Assembly: GCA_951799445.1 (NCBI GenBank)
Contig: OX637293.1
Location: 1,054,001-1,118,000 of the forward strand
Length of the DNA: 64,000 bases
Source: Pseudisothecium myosuroides
Lineage: Eukaryota > Streptophyta > Bryopsida > Hypnales > Lembophyllaceae
Direction of reading: 5' to 3'
Positions 1-12,107 of the stretch are shown piece after piece (position 1 is the first letter of the stretch; every line of letters begins with the position of its first letter). A model generated the notes under the pieces. That model searched no databases. It was not told the DNA's origin and was given only the letters and a program-made list of their open reading frames with translations. A program made the translations under genes and the position numbers.

Positions 1-1426
1 GCTTTCCTTAATTTTCAAAAATCAATGACTTGAATGACCCTTTAGAATTTGCGCTACATAAATACCAATGCATAAGTTTACTTTGGGCATTCATGAGATT
101 ATAAAGCAACACTTATACCTTGTCAAGACATCAAGTTACAAAAAAATCTCACAATTTGGTTGATATTTTTTTGTATTTTTGTTGAACACTTCCCATTTAA
201 AGGTCCAGGCCATTTGAGTTTGCAACCTCATAGCTAATTCATCAATGCTCCAATTCTCTTGAAATTGGTTTTGTTTAAAGCGCACAAAGACATTCTAATT
301 GCGTTCCTCTTTGAGATTTTTGTGATCAAATGTATTTTGAACAATATTAGACTGAGAGTCCAAAAATCAACCCAAAAGTGGTCGACCGGTCACTAAAGGG
401 TTAAATACCTAGAAGATGTGTTTGCATCTTCTAGATACATAGTGATAAACACTCACTTCCAGAGAAAACTATATGTGAATAACAAAAAAGGGCACAGGTG
501 TAATTTTTCCATTGGTGGTACAAGTTTCACACAAATTCTAAAAGGTGCACAAGTGTCATTTTTCCATTGAATGTGAAACTTTAACTTTCAAAAATTCTCA
601 AAGGAGTACAAGTGTAGTCTTGTTTTAAAAAGAACTTCAAAGCTTTCATTCAAAAAAATTCCACAAGTGTCTGAGGAAAACCCATACTACCATGAATTCA
701 GCTTGTATTTTGTTCAACCGTAAAATATTTGGAACCCTAAACCTAATTTCTAATCTCTACAGTTGGGTCTTTACTCCATCAGCTTGAATCTTCAAAATTC
801 CATGATACCTATAAAACTCCAATCAAGCACTTAATATCAATATCATGCTCATGAAATAAAGGAAAACTATAACTCCTTAGGCTGTAGGGTACAGGCTGCA
901 AACCGTAAAGCATGACAACAAAATTCCAGTGAGTGCAATCCTACAATTCCAAGTTCAGACAAAAAATAACCAGACAACTAATATTGCAAAAGAACACAAA
1001 GATCATGTGAAGCATTGTATCTGAACAAGGGCATATCTGAACAAGGGCATTCTTGTTGCAAATACTCCCTTGAACATTTCTCTCCCAATCCCTAGCTTCT
1101 TTATTACAAAGATGAGATAAAGTCAAAAGAAAGCTTTGATGCTTCTTTTCTTTAAGGTATTCAAGTCAACTGAATCTGTTATGAGGAAATGTGTTAGTAC
1201 CTAGAATAAGTAAGAAGTATCTGTGAAGTGGACATGAGCAAAGGAATGCCGAAGTTGCAGACCATCACAAGCTCAGTCATGCTGCTTAGTAGTTACGTTG
1301 ATAGATAATTTCCGGTTCAGTAGACAACCTATGATTCAGCCTGTCTACACAGAATACTCAATCCGCTTGTTCCAGCAAACGCTTAGTGAACACCAATATG
1401 AGCAAACACTTCCTGATCAAATGCAT
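1..1426. other. AT-rich gene-free stretch
   Basis: No open frame here looks coding. At 391-404 the sequence CTAAAGGGTTAA resembles the right end of the TTAA-bounded element family found throughout the window, but its left partner is not visible, so this may be the tail of an element starting before the window. A short tandem repeat lies at 491-676. Confidence 0.5.
491..676. repeat. Degenerate tandem repeat, about 60-bp unit, 3 copies
   Basis: Three diverged units each start with a motif like GCACAAGTGT, run through a T-rich stretch ending in an ATTCTNAAA-like motif, and follow one another directly. No coding potential. Confidence 0.5.
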
Positions 1427-1733
1427 GGCCAATTTCATTAAAATGGCGGTATTCCGTTAATTTGGCACTTTTAGCAATTCAGACCGCCCAGTCTGAACTG
1501 TTTTTTCTATACCAAAATCTATACCTATATTAGAATTTTGAAATCTACATCAATCTCTAGATATTTAAAATCTATACCAATCCTAGATTTTTTAGACTAC
1601 ATGGTTTGATATCTATATCAATCCTAGAGTTCTGAAATCTAAAAACTACCTAGATGTTAGCAATGTACACTTTTTCTAGATGGCACGTTGTGAAAATGGC
1701 ACATGGAATACCGCCATTTTAATGAAATTCACC
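1427..1733. mobile_element. MITE with about 30-bp terminal inverted repeats
   Basis: The left end carries AATTTCATTAAAATGGCGG at 1431, followed by TATTCC. The right end carries its reverse complement, ending CCATTTTAATGAAATTC at about 1730. The inverted repeats are nearly identical over about 28 bp. The interior has four degenerate copies of a motif like TCTATACCAATCCTAGA. There is no coding capacity. The flanks on both sides resemble each other (CGCTTA, then AACACC, then AAACAC), so the target-site duplication is not clear and the superfamily is unassigned. Confidence 0.7.
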
Positions 1734-1807
1734 ATACGCTTATTAAACACCGATACAGGAAACACAAGCAATTTGATTTTGAAAGGAGATTAACCTGAAG
1801 AATATCC

Positions 1808-2020
1808 ATCAGAGTGTGTAACATGCTCAACATCTTGAGCCCAAAGGCTTCATAGAAATCCACATTTTTTCATCCTTAGTCATATCACAAGTCTCAGGAG
1901 AAAACTAATCTAGGGTATAGAATTAATGTATCGGTAACCACCAAAGTGTGTAACATTGATTGATATGCTGAACCCAAGGGCTTCATAGTTCATAGAAATC
2001 CGCAATTTTGTCATCCCTCG
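1808..2020. repeat. Direct duplication of a roughly 70-bp segment
   Basis: A segment with GTGTGTAACAT, a 'GAGCCCAAAGGCTTCATAG'-like core and ATAGAAATCC at 1810-1878 recurs at 1941-2017 with scattered differences and a small internal GTTCATA duplication. Confidence 0.6.
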
Positions 2021-2182
2021 TTACAGAGACCAGACAGGAGAAAAAAACAAGATTGCATTTAGTACCTCCAAAAGCACTCGCAGTAGTCCTCCCGCCTACG
2101 TTGCGATCCCGTTCAGGTGTGCTGCCTCCCAGGTGCAATCCCGCTCCAGGTGCATTGGAGCAGCGTCAGAGCAACCAACGTT

Positions 2183-2729
2183 TTAACCCTTAAAAGACAT
2201 TTCATGTTCGAGCTTGGTCAAACTTCATTGGATTTCTACATTAAAATATATATTTCAAAATTTTAATATTTTTCACATGTAGTAATACAGGTTTAAGATT
2301 TAATCTCATTTTTTCATAATTAAAAACTTCAAATTCAATTTTATATGATTTTTAAAAGAAATTTCTTTTTAAAAATCATAGTAATTACAAAAATGCTTAA
2401 AATAGTATGAAAGTTTTAAGGAAAATGAAAATAATAGTGACAAACATCATGGTGTAATTGATGTACTCTTTAAGTTCATAGCAAAAGAAATTTGATCGAA
2501 AAAGTTCAAAAAGTGGTGTATTTTGAGCTTTCAAGATGCTCTCTTCAAAGTGTCACAAAAATTACAATTTTAACAATTTTGAAAAAAATTCAAATGGAAT
2601 AAAAAGTAGATTATTGGAGCTACATTTTGTTAGTTAAGCTTAAAAGCATTTAAAATCAAAAACTAGGTGAAAAATGCAAGTTGGACTTTCAAAATGCCCA
2701 TGGGACTTGCAATGTCCTTTAAGGGTTAA
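2183..2729. mobile_element. TTAA-bounded piggyBac-like MITE (547 bp)
   Basis: The left end TTAACCCTTAAAAGACAT at 2183 and right end ATGTCCTTTAAGGGTTAA ending at 2729 are inverted repeats of about 18 bp, each finishing in TTAA. The interior is AT-rich without a reading frame. It lies between a GC-richer segment (2040-2180) and a short gene-like ATG frame (2781), so it may have landed in a gene's 5' region. Confidence 0.75.
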
Positions 2730-2780
2730 GCAATCTCATCTCCAAGCTCCAGCAAGTTCAGTAGCAACCCTATCGCATCG

Positions 2781-2897
2781 ATGGCTCTCAATTTTTTCCC
2801 TGCTGACGTTGTACCGACGGCATCCAAAAGTGCTCAGAATTTTCTCAGTCACATCAACGGACCCTATTCACCACAATTCCCAGAGTCTTTTTCTTAG
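2781..2897 (+). other. Short gene-like ORF (38 codons), possible relic exon
   Basis: An ATG in good plant context (ATCGATGG) opens a 38-codon frame beginning MALNFFPADVV and ending TAG at 2895-2897. The segment and the sequence left of the neighbouring TTAA element (2040-2180) are richer in GC than their surroundings. The TAG sits in a TTTTTCTTAG context that resembles a splice acceptor. I do not recognise the peptide. It may be a broken first exon or chance. Confidence 0.15.
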
Positions 2898-3454
2898 TCA
2901 AATCAGCGGTGGGTTGAGGAGTTTCCATTTTTTTGAAAAAGATCCAACGGCTTAAGGGTTTTGGAAGCGAGAGGGGGAACCAAACCAACAAATTGACATC
3001 ATTTTGGTACATAGTGCAAGGCAAAAAATGCCAATTATATTCTATATCATTATATTCTTTTGAATGGTGGAATGAGATGTCCATATCATTGCTTGCAGTT
3101 ATTGTAGTATAGTTTTGATCCAAGTGTGAAAAGAAGGCTAGGATAAAAATACAAATTAAAGAATGAATGCAGTATTTTTCTTAGTTTGTTTGTAGATTCT
3201 TCAATACCTCAGTGGTTGTATTATTGTATTGTTTGGTACACATTTTGAAAGTTGTCAAGTTCCTGATGCTTTGAATTGGATATGTGATGCAGCCCGTTCT
3301 CGAGAGTCTCGGAGCAAAGTGAGGCTTTGAAAAGGTCCTTTCTCCTCTAGAAAAGAACGGCCCCAAAGCTATAGGCAGGTTGTTTGAAAATTCAACAAAC
3401 GATTGCAATCATTTTGGATGTACACCACCCAATGGTGGATTAGAATATAATTAC
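2898..3454. other. No gene seen
   Basis: The short frames on either strand lack recognisable domains. An ATTTT-rich stretch precedes the fold-back-type element that starts near 3455. Confidence 0.4.
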
Positions 3455-4205
3455 CTAAGGGTCGTTGCAAGAAAGAGTGTCCGTTTTTGTTCCACTTTCA
3501 TTGGTTGTTTTCGGCTAGTATTCCCAATACTATGAACTTTTTGCATATGAATTTTTTAAAATAAAATAAAATAAGGATAATTAGTATAACACTAAAAATA
3601 ACATATTACCAAAATTTCAGACCTAAAAAAAATCTAGGTCAAAAGTTATTCACAAAAAAGTGTGAGCTGAAATTTTGAAGAAAATACATACTTTGACGTT
3701 TTAATTTGTAAAAAATAGGAAAAAACATTTAAAAAACAACTAAAAATAGACAATTTGGGAAGACTTCATGATGAAGAGATTTCAACAAAAAAATGATTTT
3801 GAAACCATCTTCACTCTTCAAAACTGCACTCGCAAGGGAGCCTTCTTTGCATGGATGTAGACAATATAAAATAAAATATTTTTAAATGTTTCTTGGCAGA
3901 AACATGAGTTTCTACTATGAAAATAGACCATAAAAATTTCATCTCTAAATCATTAAATTTGGGGACTCCATAGTACTCAAAATCCTTAAACTCAGAACGT
4001 GACACATTTATTTAATTGATTTTTAAATATAATTTGTTTTTTTTTATTTTTGAAAAATACAAGATATGATGACACTCAAAACAAACATCTTCAAAAAAAA
4101 ATTCAAATTCATATGAGTCATGCTTCAAAAGTTATTGCAAATGAAAGCTAGAACACTTTGGTTGTGATACATATCTAGTACCACTCTTTCTGGCAGTGAC
4201 TCCTA
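3455..4205. mobile_element. Diverged member of the GGGTGATTGC fold-back MITE family
   Basis: The left end GGGTCGTTGCAAGAAAGAGTG and the right end (reverse complement GGAGTCACTGCCAGAAAGAGT) are related to the tips of the palindromic element at 28308-29384. The interior from about 3640 to 3850 matches one arm of that element, including the CATCTTCACTCTTCAAAACTGC region. Much of the other arm is lost, so this copy is no longer a full palindrome. Confidence 0.55.
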
Positions 4206-4684
4206 ACTAGCATTTTTTTTCTTTGGATGCATATTTTCTTCATCTTCTTCGTTAACAAATTGTTCAATAACTTTTTCTTCCATCTTCGGTGTAGGCTTGG
4301 GCGCCATTACTTTACCAAAGGATTTCACTTGTGTAAATATTTGCATTATTACCCCGCATGTACTTCAAAATTTAAAAGGGCCCTAATTACATTGTGATGA
4401 TAAAGAAAGTTTCTCAATTATTTAGATTCAACCTAATTTGATGACAATTATAGTATTAAATTTATTAATATATTGTTTCTCATACTCACTACTAATACAA
4501 TATGGGATGTTTTAAATCAGGTTTTAGTATATTCTTAGTAGCAAGATTTTAAAGCAATGAATTTCTAGGAGATTTCCAATAAAATTTGTTAAAATACATT
4601 TGTTTCTAATAAATTTATACTTAAAAATCTTTTCAAAGGTCATTATTTAAAATCTTATTACTAGGGTTATACTAACAACCTTAC

Positions 4685-5581
4685 TTAACTCCTAAAAGGG
4701 CCAGACTACGTTTTTTTGGCTATATAGCGATTTTAGGTAGGTTGGTGTAAATGATGATTTGCACATTTTAGGCCGAAATTTTAATAGAAGGTGTAGACGA
4801 GGAATATCTTTCATGTGCACTAAATTTCATGACATTTATAAATATGAATAAAAAGTTATAGCCTAATATGTTACTTTTTTTTGTAGAAAGGTGGTTTGGA
4901 CAAATTAGAAAAAATCATGTTTTTTTCAAAAACAAAAATTTGAAAAATGAAATGAAAGTTATGAGGAATTTTAGTTTGCGGTTTAGTTATGGATTCCCTA
5001 CTCTAAAATAAACTTTGAAATTGTTTATTTAACTCAATTTTCAATATTTTTAGAAAAAAATAAAATCATAGGATGTAGATTGTTTATTACAACATTACAA
5101 CCATTGGGATTAGCGTTTTTCAATTCTATAACTAAATTCTTAACAATTTAGTATTTTGAATTATTCTCTACTTCTTGCTACTTACTATTTTTTTCCTACA
5201 TGTTGTACAATTCCAAATGATTTGAAATTTTTCAAGCATGTAGCCAACTTTCCTTGAAGAATGAATCCAAAAGAGCACCACCATTTTTGACATTTTTTCA
5301 TGAATATGTGAGCTTGTGAAGTGCAGCTGCCTTGTTTTTCGAATAGCCGAAAAAATGATTTCTATGAATTCAAAAGCTCATATCTTGCAATCCATGTGGT
5401 GGAAATTTTTGAAATTTTTACCATGTGTTTTCAAGTCAACATACTACAAGATCCTATCGTTACGTTGGAGGTTACATGCGTCAATAAGAAGGTTTTTTTT
5501 CCAAAATTTGGTACTTGTACTAGAAATGGCAGTTTTGGAGCATTTTTGGTGAAAATGTAGTCATGGAACTTTAGGGGTTAA
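4685..5581. mobile_element. TTAA-bounded piggyBac-like MITE (about 897 bp)
   Basis: It starts TTAACTCCTAAAAGGGCC at 4685 and ends GGAACTTTAGGGGTTAA at 5581. The interior is homologous, in inverted orientation, to the element at 18236-19138 and also matches the left-end copy at 12108. It has long A/T runs and no transposase frame. Small open frames near 5316-5560 are chance. Confidence 0.8.
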
Positions 5582-6165
5582 AACACCATATATTGTAATG
5601 GTGCACACACAACATTTTATAGTCTCTTTGACACTCACCTTCAAATGGTGGGCTAATCTTGATCCTTCTATAATTTTCTCCTTTATCAAACTATGCCAAA
5701 TATATCCATCTCTTTAAAAACCTAAGCCCTTGTTCCCACTTGAAGTTTGTCAACTTGGATTTGGTTCTAGGACTTTATGAATTTGATAGAATGCACCACC
5801 AAACTACATATAGGAGGTTAAAACATTTGCAAAATCAAAACATTTATTATAAGTCTACAAAACATTGAACATTTACAAAAATCCTCATAGTGCAAGTTGT
5901 GATATCATTCATATTAAAAGATCAATGGCCGTAATGAGCATTGATATGGGCTCACAATGTTGATTACGTACATCAAAATAACACAACATTTCCATTTTAG
6001 AAACACTCAAAAGGTAGAGGATACTATTTGTACTCATCACTTCAACTAATTTTTTATATATCTAAGAGAACAATAATAAGAACATCAACGGAGAGAATTT
6101 TAGTTGCAAAAGCCAAATCTATTAGGATCAAATTACTATCACTCCATATTAAGATCTTAAGGCAT
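5582..6165. other. No gene seen
   Basis: AT-rich spacer between two TTAA elements, with nothing recognisable. Confidence 0.4.
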
Positions 6166-6421
6166 TTAACCCCTAAAGGACCAAGGCCTTTTTTTGCCAA
6201 AAAACACTAAACATTGCTATTTCTAAAGCAAACACTAAATTTTTCTGAAAATAATGTTTTTTTGCACATCTAACCATAGAATCTTATAAATAATCGGTAT
6301 TAAAATGTGTGGAAAAAATTTCAAATTTTTTGACTGCACAGATTGCAAGATATTTGCATTTAAAGTGAAAAAAATAAATTTCAGCACATTGAGGGAGTAG
6401 ATTATTTAACTTTGAACAACC
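6166..6421. mobile_element. Left-end fragment of a TTAA element
   Basis: It begins TTAACCCCTAAAGGACC at 6166 and matches the AAGGCC-type end of the elements at 15254-16192 and 44666-45602 for about 250 bp, up to the 'GTGCTGAA'-like region. It then stops: the right half is missing. A second, different TTAACCCCTCAACGGG terminus follows at 6429. Confidence 0.65.
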
Positions 6422-9400
6422 TTAACCCTTAACCCCTCAACGGGTCGACGTCCAGTTTTTGGACAACGAACAAAAGAAAAGCGGCGTATCTCCCAGAGCT
6501 TGCCTTTTTTTTATCTGTATTTTTGGGAGGAGTGACTGCCGGCAATTCTCTATTCGAAACAGAGAAGCCCATTCCCAGAAACAGTGACAATATTTTTAGG
6601 TAAATGGTAAAGGCTAGAGGTGCGTAGAAGTGTCAAAATTTTCCTCTGCCCAATCATAACAAAACGAAGCTCTGTAGAAAGCAGGGTTCTTTTTCCCGCG
6701 GCCCTGGGTGCGCCTGATTCTTGGGCAGCTGTACATATGTTTATGTGAGCAGACTTGCAAAGTTTTAGCTGGACCTCTTATTATATTCAACAATTACTAC
6801 AGTATGGCAGTGCTGCTATTTGTGAAGTAGAAATGTAGGTGCCAAGGCACAGTAGGGACACAAAAATTTGCCGGCGGTCTCTTCAATGCAAACATCAGGG
6901 AATTGGATAACTGCATTGGCAGTGCTATATACAAGGGCATTTGAGGAAAATGTGGCGCCTATGTCTACACACTACTTGCTTGTGATCTAAGAATTTTTTG
7001 TGACTTTGCACATTGAATTTTGCATCTTTGTAGAGCACCTTCTGGTACAAAGTAATAAGTGGAAACCCTATGGGAGGCACAACCTTCTTGTGCCAATGCA
7101 CGAAGTCCACCTTATGAGGCCATCATTTATGCCAATAATTTTTCTAATGAGGATTTCCAACTGAGGCTGCCGAATGCATTTATGAACTTGCAATTTTTCT
7201 CCTTGTGGAGCACTCTTCAATTAGGAATAAGAGTAGGTGAAAGGAACAATTGAAATCTACTTGACTAACTTCCTTATCCTCACAGTTTGTAAAGAGAAAT
7301 TTTGAGCGATTAGTCCTTGCACTGTTTGCAGTTTCCACTTCTTAGTGAAGTGAGCATTTGCATTGTGTTTGATACTTGGAATTATTGTTACTAGTGTCAT
7401 TTGGGGGAATGCTTTCAAAGGAATCACTTCGTGTAATGTAGCTTTAGCCTACTCAACAAAACCACAGGAAAAAGAATATAGGAAGTAAATCCTTTAGGAA
7501 AGGTTGATAAGTCTAACATTTTGTGACTAAAGTCACTTGTTTTGTATTTTGGACACTTATCTACTTGTTTTTGAAGTTTATTTGATAAAAATAATAAAGA
7601 AACCACACTCAATGTCAATTGGTCTCAGTCCAGACCCAATGCTATCTATAATAGACTCAAATGTATGCAGTCTCAGTCTTATATAATATGATTGGTTCGT
7701 GTCAAATATTCTTGTCAAATTTTCAGGTTTAATCAATTTATCATGGACAATGCATGCTCTATCAACTTAGTCAAAATGCCAAGTTATATATTTTTAAGTA
7801 CAATAAACTTTTAGGGACAATACTTCTTTAATTACTTCTCTTTATATTTATCCCGTCTAAGACTGTACTATAATTACTAGCCTAATTGCCATTTTAATAT
7901 GTAAATATCAATCCGGTATTTCTATTCATTTATTCCAATATGCAAAGCATGAGAAAGTTGGAATTATTCCTGGTTTATTTGATTTGTTTTCTTGACGTTA
8001 GCCCTTAGCTTTAGCTTTACCAGATCGATTTGTCACTGGTCAGTTGGAACTTGGTTCGAATCAATTAGACCAAGAAACACACAAGAACATGGACCACACC
8101 AAGACTAGGCCTATGACCATGCATTGTCTAATTGTTCAGACCAATCGTTCTACTGGATCGAAGGCTACTACGATGGTAAGATCAAGAGTCTATCTATGGC
8201 TTCTCACACAGATAATTAGACTCAATCTATTGGCAGTTTATATGTCTGCAACTCAGTCTATTTGATAAACTTATTCCATGCGTTCAACTGGACTGGTATT
8301 ATCACTTGTACTGGGACTATTTCACGATTATAACAAGTACAATAAGACTCATTAGAGTTGTACAATTAATCGACTAAATTATTCTCAGTCTTAGTTCAGT
8401 ATCTGTATAGCCAATTTGATCACACAATATTTTTAACATGACTCCACAAATTTAAACATCCAGTTGACATTCTGTACCAAGCTCATAAATTGATACATTT
8501 AATTCACAGTTATCCTGAGCCATAATTCACCAACTAGAGTTTTAGACTCTTCCTGTTAATTAGATCCTTAGTAGTTTATAAGCAATTTAATTCTGGGGAT
8601 TAATCTTTGCAATTAGACTCTAGTTCCAGCTTATACGATTGTCTATTTGAGCAAATAAGACACTCAACAAATCAACTGAGCCCTACACACTGTCAGCATA
8701 CACATGCACAACTTCTACCAATTTGATCCGCAGATAGACAACAATTCGAAATAAGGTATTTCACCCATTAGTACTCCACATACAACAATCGGTAACCAGG
8801 GGTTAATACAAATTCGTCAATTAAATTTCAAAGACAATTGGAACAATTAGATTCATAATTTTGTATTCAGTCTTAAACAAATCAATACTTCACAATTCAT
8901 GTACAAGCCATTCACATGATACTTCACACAATTTAACTCAGATTTAAACTTGTCGTTCAATTTGATTACTAGCTGATTCGTGAGGTTTCTTAATCGTGCA
9001 GCTCCAGTCGGCTCAATCCACGGTTATAATATTCAAATATTCAAATATACACAGACTCACAGAGACTGAAAGGGAGCTGTTCACTCAGCAATTAGATTTA
9101 TCACAGTTCATGATCTGACTTTGCACAAATTGACTCATCAACAATTATTCACAATAATTCCACACTCAGAAATTCCAAATACTTTACAGAACAATCTTCC
9201 GCACAACAAGCCGATAGATTTTACACAAGAGCACAAACAATTCAACAATTTCAATATGTATTAATAGTATACTTGACAAGTTTTACAGCACAGAAGATTT
9301 GACAAAACCACACGTTGGTGCTCTTCTACCTTTGAGAGAGAGAGAGAAAAGCAATTAGACATTTGGACTTTTTGTCCCAAAAGAAAGGTTCGAAGGAGGC

Positions 9401-9457
9401 AATTCTTCACTTGAAGTGTACATCTATGTAATTGACTGGCTTCGTATCTTAGCCTAT
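6422..9457. other. Gene-poor spacer with one orphan TTAACCCC end
   Basis: At 6422-6432 two TTAA motifs precede CCCCTCAACGGGTCGACGTCC, which resembles the tips of the 26801 and 51389 elements, but no matching right end was found. A GC-richer patch at 6460-6750 and open frames at 7059-7253 and 8044-8265 have no recognisable product. 8000-9250 is rich in motifs such as CAGTCTATTTG and may be an old unrecognised repeat. Confidence 0.35.
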
Positions 9458-10191
9458 CAGGGTGATTGCATGGAACACTTGTACTATTTTCTGTCACACG
9501 TATCGTGCTGATTAGTTTTTTGGCCATAATTCTTGGGTTTTGACTCCAAATGATTAAAAATTCATAGACAAGGTAATGATGACTACTATACACCTTGTCT
9601 ATTTTTTTGGAATTTTTTAAAAATATTTTATTATTTAATAATAGCCCCCGATATTATGTCACAAATGCCAATTTGGAGGTTTTTAGTACTATTTAGTACC
9701 CATAAAAACGAATTTGGAGCTGAAATTTGGTATGAATGGTCTTCTAGTAGACTTTTAGCTATTGTGCAAAGGAATTCTAAAAATACCTAATTTTGTGTGG
9801 TGTAGAAGTCCACAAATTGAGTCCCTTTCTACTAGCATTTTGAAGCATGTAAAAAATTATTTTGGTGGTTTTTTTGGTGAATGACCATCTCCATAGAGTT
9901 TCCACAAATGGAAAATTTTTATTTTTTTTATTTAAGATTTTTCCTATTTTCTACTAATTAAAACATCAAAGTATGTATTTTCTTAAGATTTGGCACTTTT
10001 CTAGTTCTCCTACTTAGAAAATTATTTAATGAATTTCCTTTGGTGGTTACCTTCATCTTAAAGGTGCATACATTGGCCATATTTTTTATTTTTTTAAAAA
10101 TTGATTTTCTAATTTTAAAGTATTCCAGAAAAAATCATGAGTATTATTGCAAAACGCAACAAATAGTACAGGTTTTTTGTGCAATCACCCA
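9458..10191. mobile_element. GGGTGATTGC fold-back family MITE
   Basis: The left tip CAGGGTGATTGCATGGAACAC and right tip GTGCAATCACCCA are inverted. The immediate flanks TTAGCCTAT (left) and TTAGCCCAT (right) form a 9-bp near-identical duplication, which is compatible with hAT (8 bp) or Mutator-like (9 bp) insertion. There is no coding capacity. The short minus-strand frame across its left end is chance. Confidence 0.7.
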
Positions 10192-10520
10192 TTAGCCCAT
10201 TCATATCTATTTGATGTCGTTTAGCTTTCTATCCAAGATTTTTAGCTATTTGTTATTTTACAATGGGAAATGGACTAATTGTCTACTCTATTTACACCTA
10301 CAAAGCCAAATAGACAGCAAAGTTCGAAAAAATAAAAGCTATACTTTGTCTTGAGAAGGTGAGTGGTTGCAATAGAGTTTCAAACGGGAGATGAGTATAC
10401 ATCAACAAGGTTCCAATGTCTTATCCAACAGCTATAAATATTGAGGGCACGGCGTGTAGCAGTTACGGAACCACTATAACCAATGTCAATAGCGACAATG
10501 CGGTTAGTAAGTGTACACAT

Positions 10521-10719
10521 AGGGAGACAAAGGGGTGACCCTCGAAATCATCTTTTTGTATTACCATGTGAATTATTGGCTTAAAAAATTACAAAAGCGC
10601 TCGTTGGAAGTCAAGCTACTATAGAGGATCTTCCCTTTTCACAACAAATTCAGAGGATAAATAGTTGCATTTCTGTCTTAAAATGTTGCAGAATGGCTGC
10701 GTCGACATTCAAGGGTTAA
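10521..10719. mobile_element. Right part of a D-type TTAA element
   Basis: The interior (AAAGGGGTGACCCTCGAAATC, then an ATTGGCTT core and the ACTATAGAGGATCT region) matches the 229-bp elements at 34555 and 48927. The right tip ATTCAAGGGTTAA ends at a TTAA that interrupts the A-type element sequence beginning at 10716. The left tip is not recognisable. Confidence 0.55.
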
Positions 10720-12035
10720 CTTAAATTTTTTGCACTACAAAGTTTTGAGCTTTTAACCCCTAAATGCCCAAGGCCTTTTTTGAACTTCTAGGAATTTGCT
10801 CTAAATTGATCAAAAAGCCAACATTTTGATAAGTTGTATCAATTTTTTTATAAATTATAACCATACAAATTCAAATTAGATATGTTAGAGGTCACATAGG
10901 AAAAGAAAACACAACAATATCACTTCTGAATTGAAAGATTATAATGTTTGAACATGAGGGTGTTAAAATTGCGAGAGTGACTTGAAGTCTTTCAATCCTC
11001 TTTTCACATCTAAAAAGTTGGTCAACAAAAAAATATGAGGTTAAAGTACCTAATATGCATAATCCCAATCAATTTACGGCTTTTCAAAATCTATTCTATA
11101 ACTTTTTTAAATGAATTTCTAAGGTGATTTTTCCTCTAAGATCTAGTGTATTTCAGGCTCATTTCCAAGAGCCCCCAATACTACGGAAAGTCAAGATTAC
11201 AATGGGTACCCTTGCACAAAATCTTAAATAGAAAAATCATAATCCATCATTTTTAGAATCAGATTTTTGACACTAAAACAAGACTTCAAAAATAAATTTT
11301 CAAAAATATGAATTATTAAAAATAGCAACTTGGTTAGTTTGTTTTTTTTAATTTCAAAGTTTTGTCAGCACCAAATTTTGGTGCCTCAGGCATTTAGGGG
11401 TTAATCTTTATGGTGAGGAATTGAGTTGAGAGTCTAGGGAAAAAAAACTAACTAACTAAAATGAACTTATTTTTTATTTTTTATTTTTTACTTTTTTAAA
11501 TAGAAGTAGGTACAAGCTAGAGGAAAAATCTAAATATTAATATCTCTAATATGGAATTAAAATGCACTAATCCCAATGGTGAGATTATTCTAGAAAACAA
11601 ACTAAACCATGTGAAACTTTTTTTTTTGAAAAATTATAAAAATTGCATTTAGAAATGAATCCTATAAGTTATTTTTTCAAAAAAATGCTCTAATTGCCAA
11701 AAAACAAGATTGTCCATAACTTTCTCATAACAAATCCAAATGAAATGAATCAAAGCTTTCCATGTAGACAAAAATATAATCTACAAGAGAAAAAAATTTA
11801 AAAATTTAAAAATTTTGAATTTTTATTTTGCTGCCCATTCTCCCCTGTTTTGAGCTTATTTGGGCATGACTTTTATTCCTTGGCACCGATTAGAAAAAAG
11901 TATATTCCCACAAAGCTAATCAATTTTTCTATCCACAAAGAAAATTTCAAAAAATCAAGACAAAAATTTAGCCCATAGGTACCTACCCAAAATTCCATTT
12001 GTCACCTAAAGGAACAATGGTCCTTTAGGGGTTAA
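10716..12035. mobile_element. A-type TTAA element, interrupted by a nested copy
   Basis: The two parts, 10716-10756 and 11401-12035, together align in inverted orientation with 15254-16192. The right tip is GGTCCTTTAGGGGTTAA at 12019-12035. The interior is split by another TTAA element (10753-11404). Its own left tip was replaced where a D-type element entered at 10716-10719. No coding capacity. Confidence 0.7.
10753..11404. mobile_element. TTAA element nested in another TTAA element (652 bp)
   Basis: The tips are TTAACCCCTAAATGCC at 10753 and GGCATTTAGGGGTTAA at 11404. Removing it and one TTAA restores a continuous host-element sequence (GAGCTTTTAA, then TCTTTATGG), which matches the uninterrupted host copies at 15254 and 44666. 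A diverged inverted copy lies at 32258-32772. Confidence 0.85.
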
Positions 12036-12107
12036 AAAAAGTTGCAAATAACCATATGTTACAGTTGACAACTGCATTTTCATTCAAAGATAAATAAATA
12101 TAGGCAT

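Noticed and set aside
9261..9593. A 110-codon minus-strand frame
   Set aside because: It runs across the left tip of the fold-back MITE at 9458, has no recognisable domain and is not kept in other copies.
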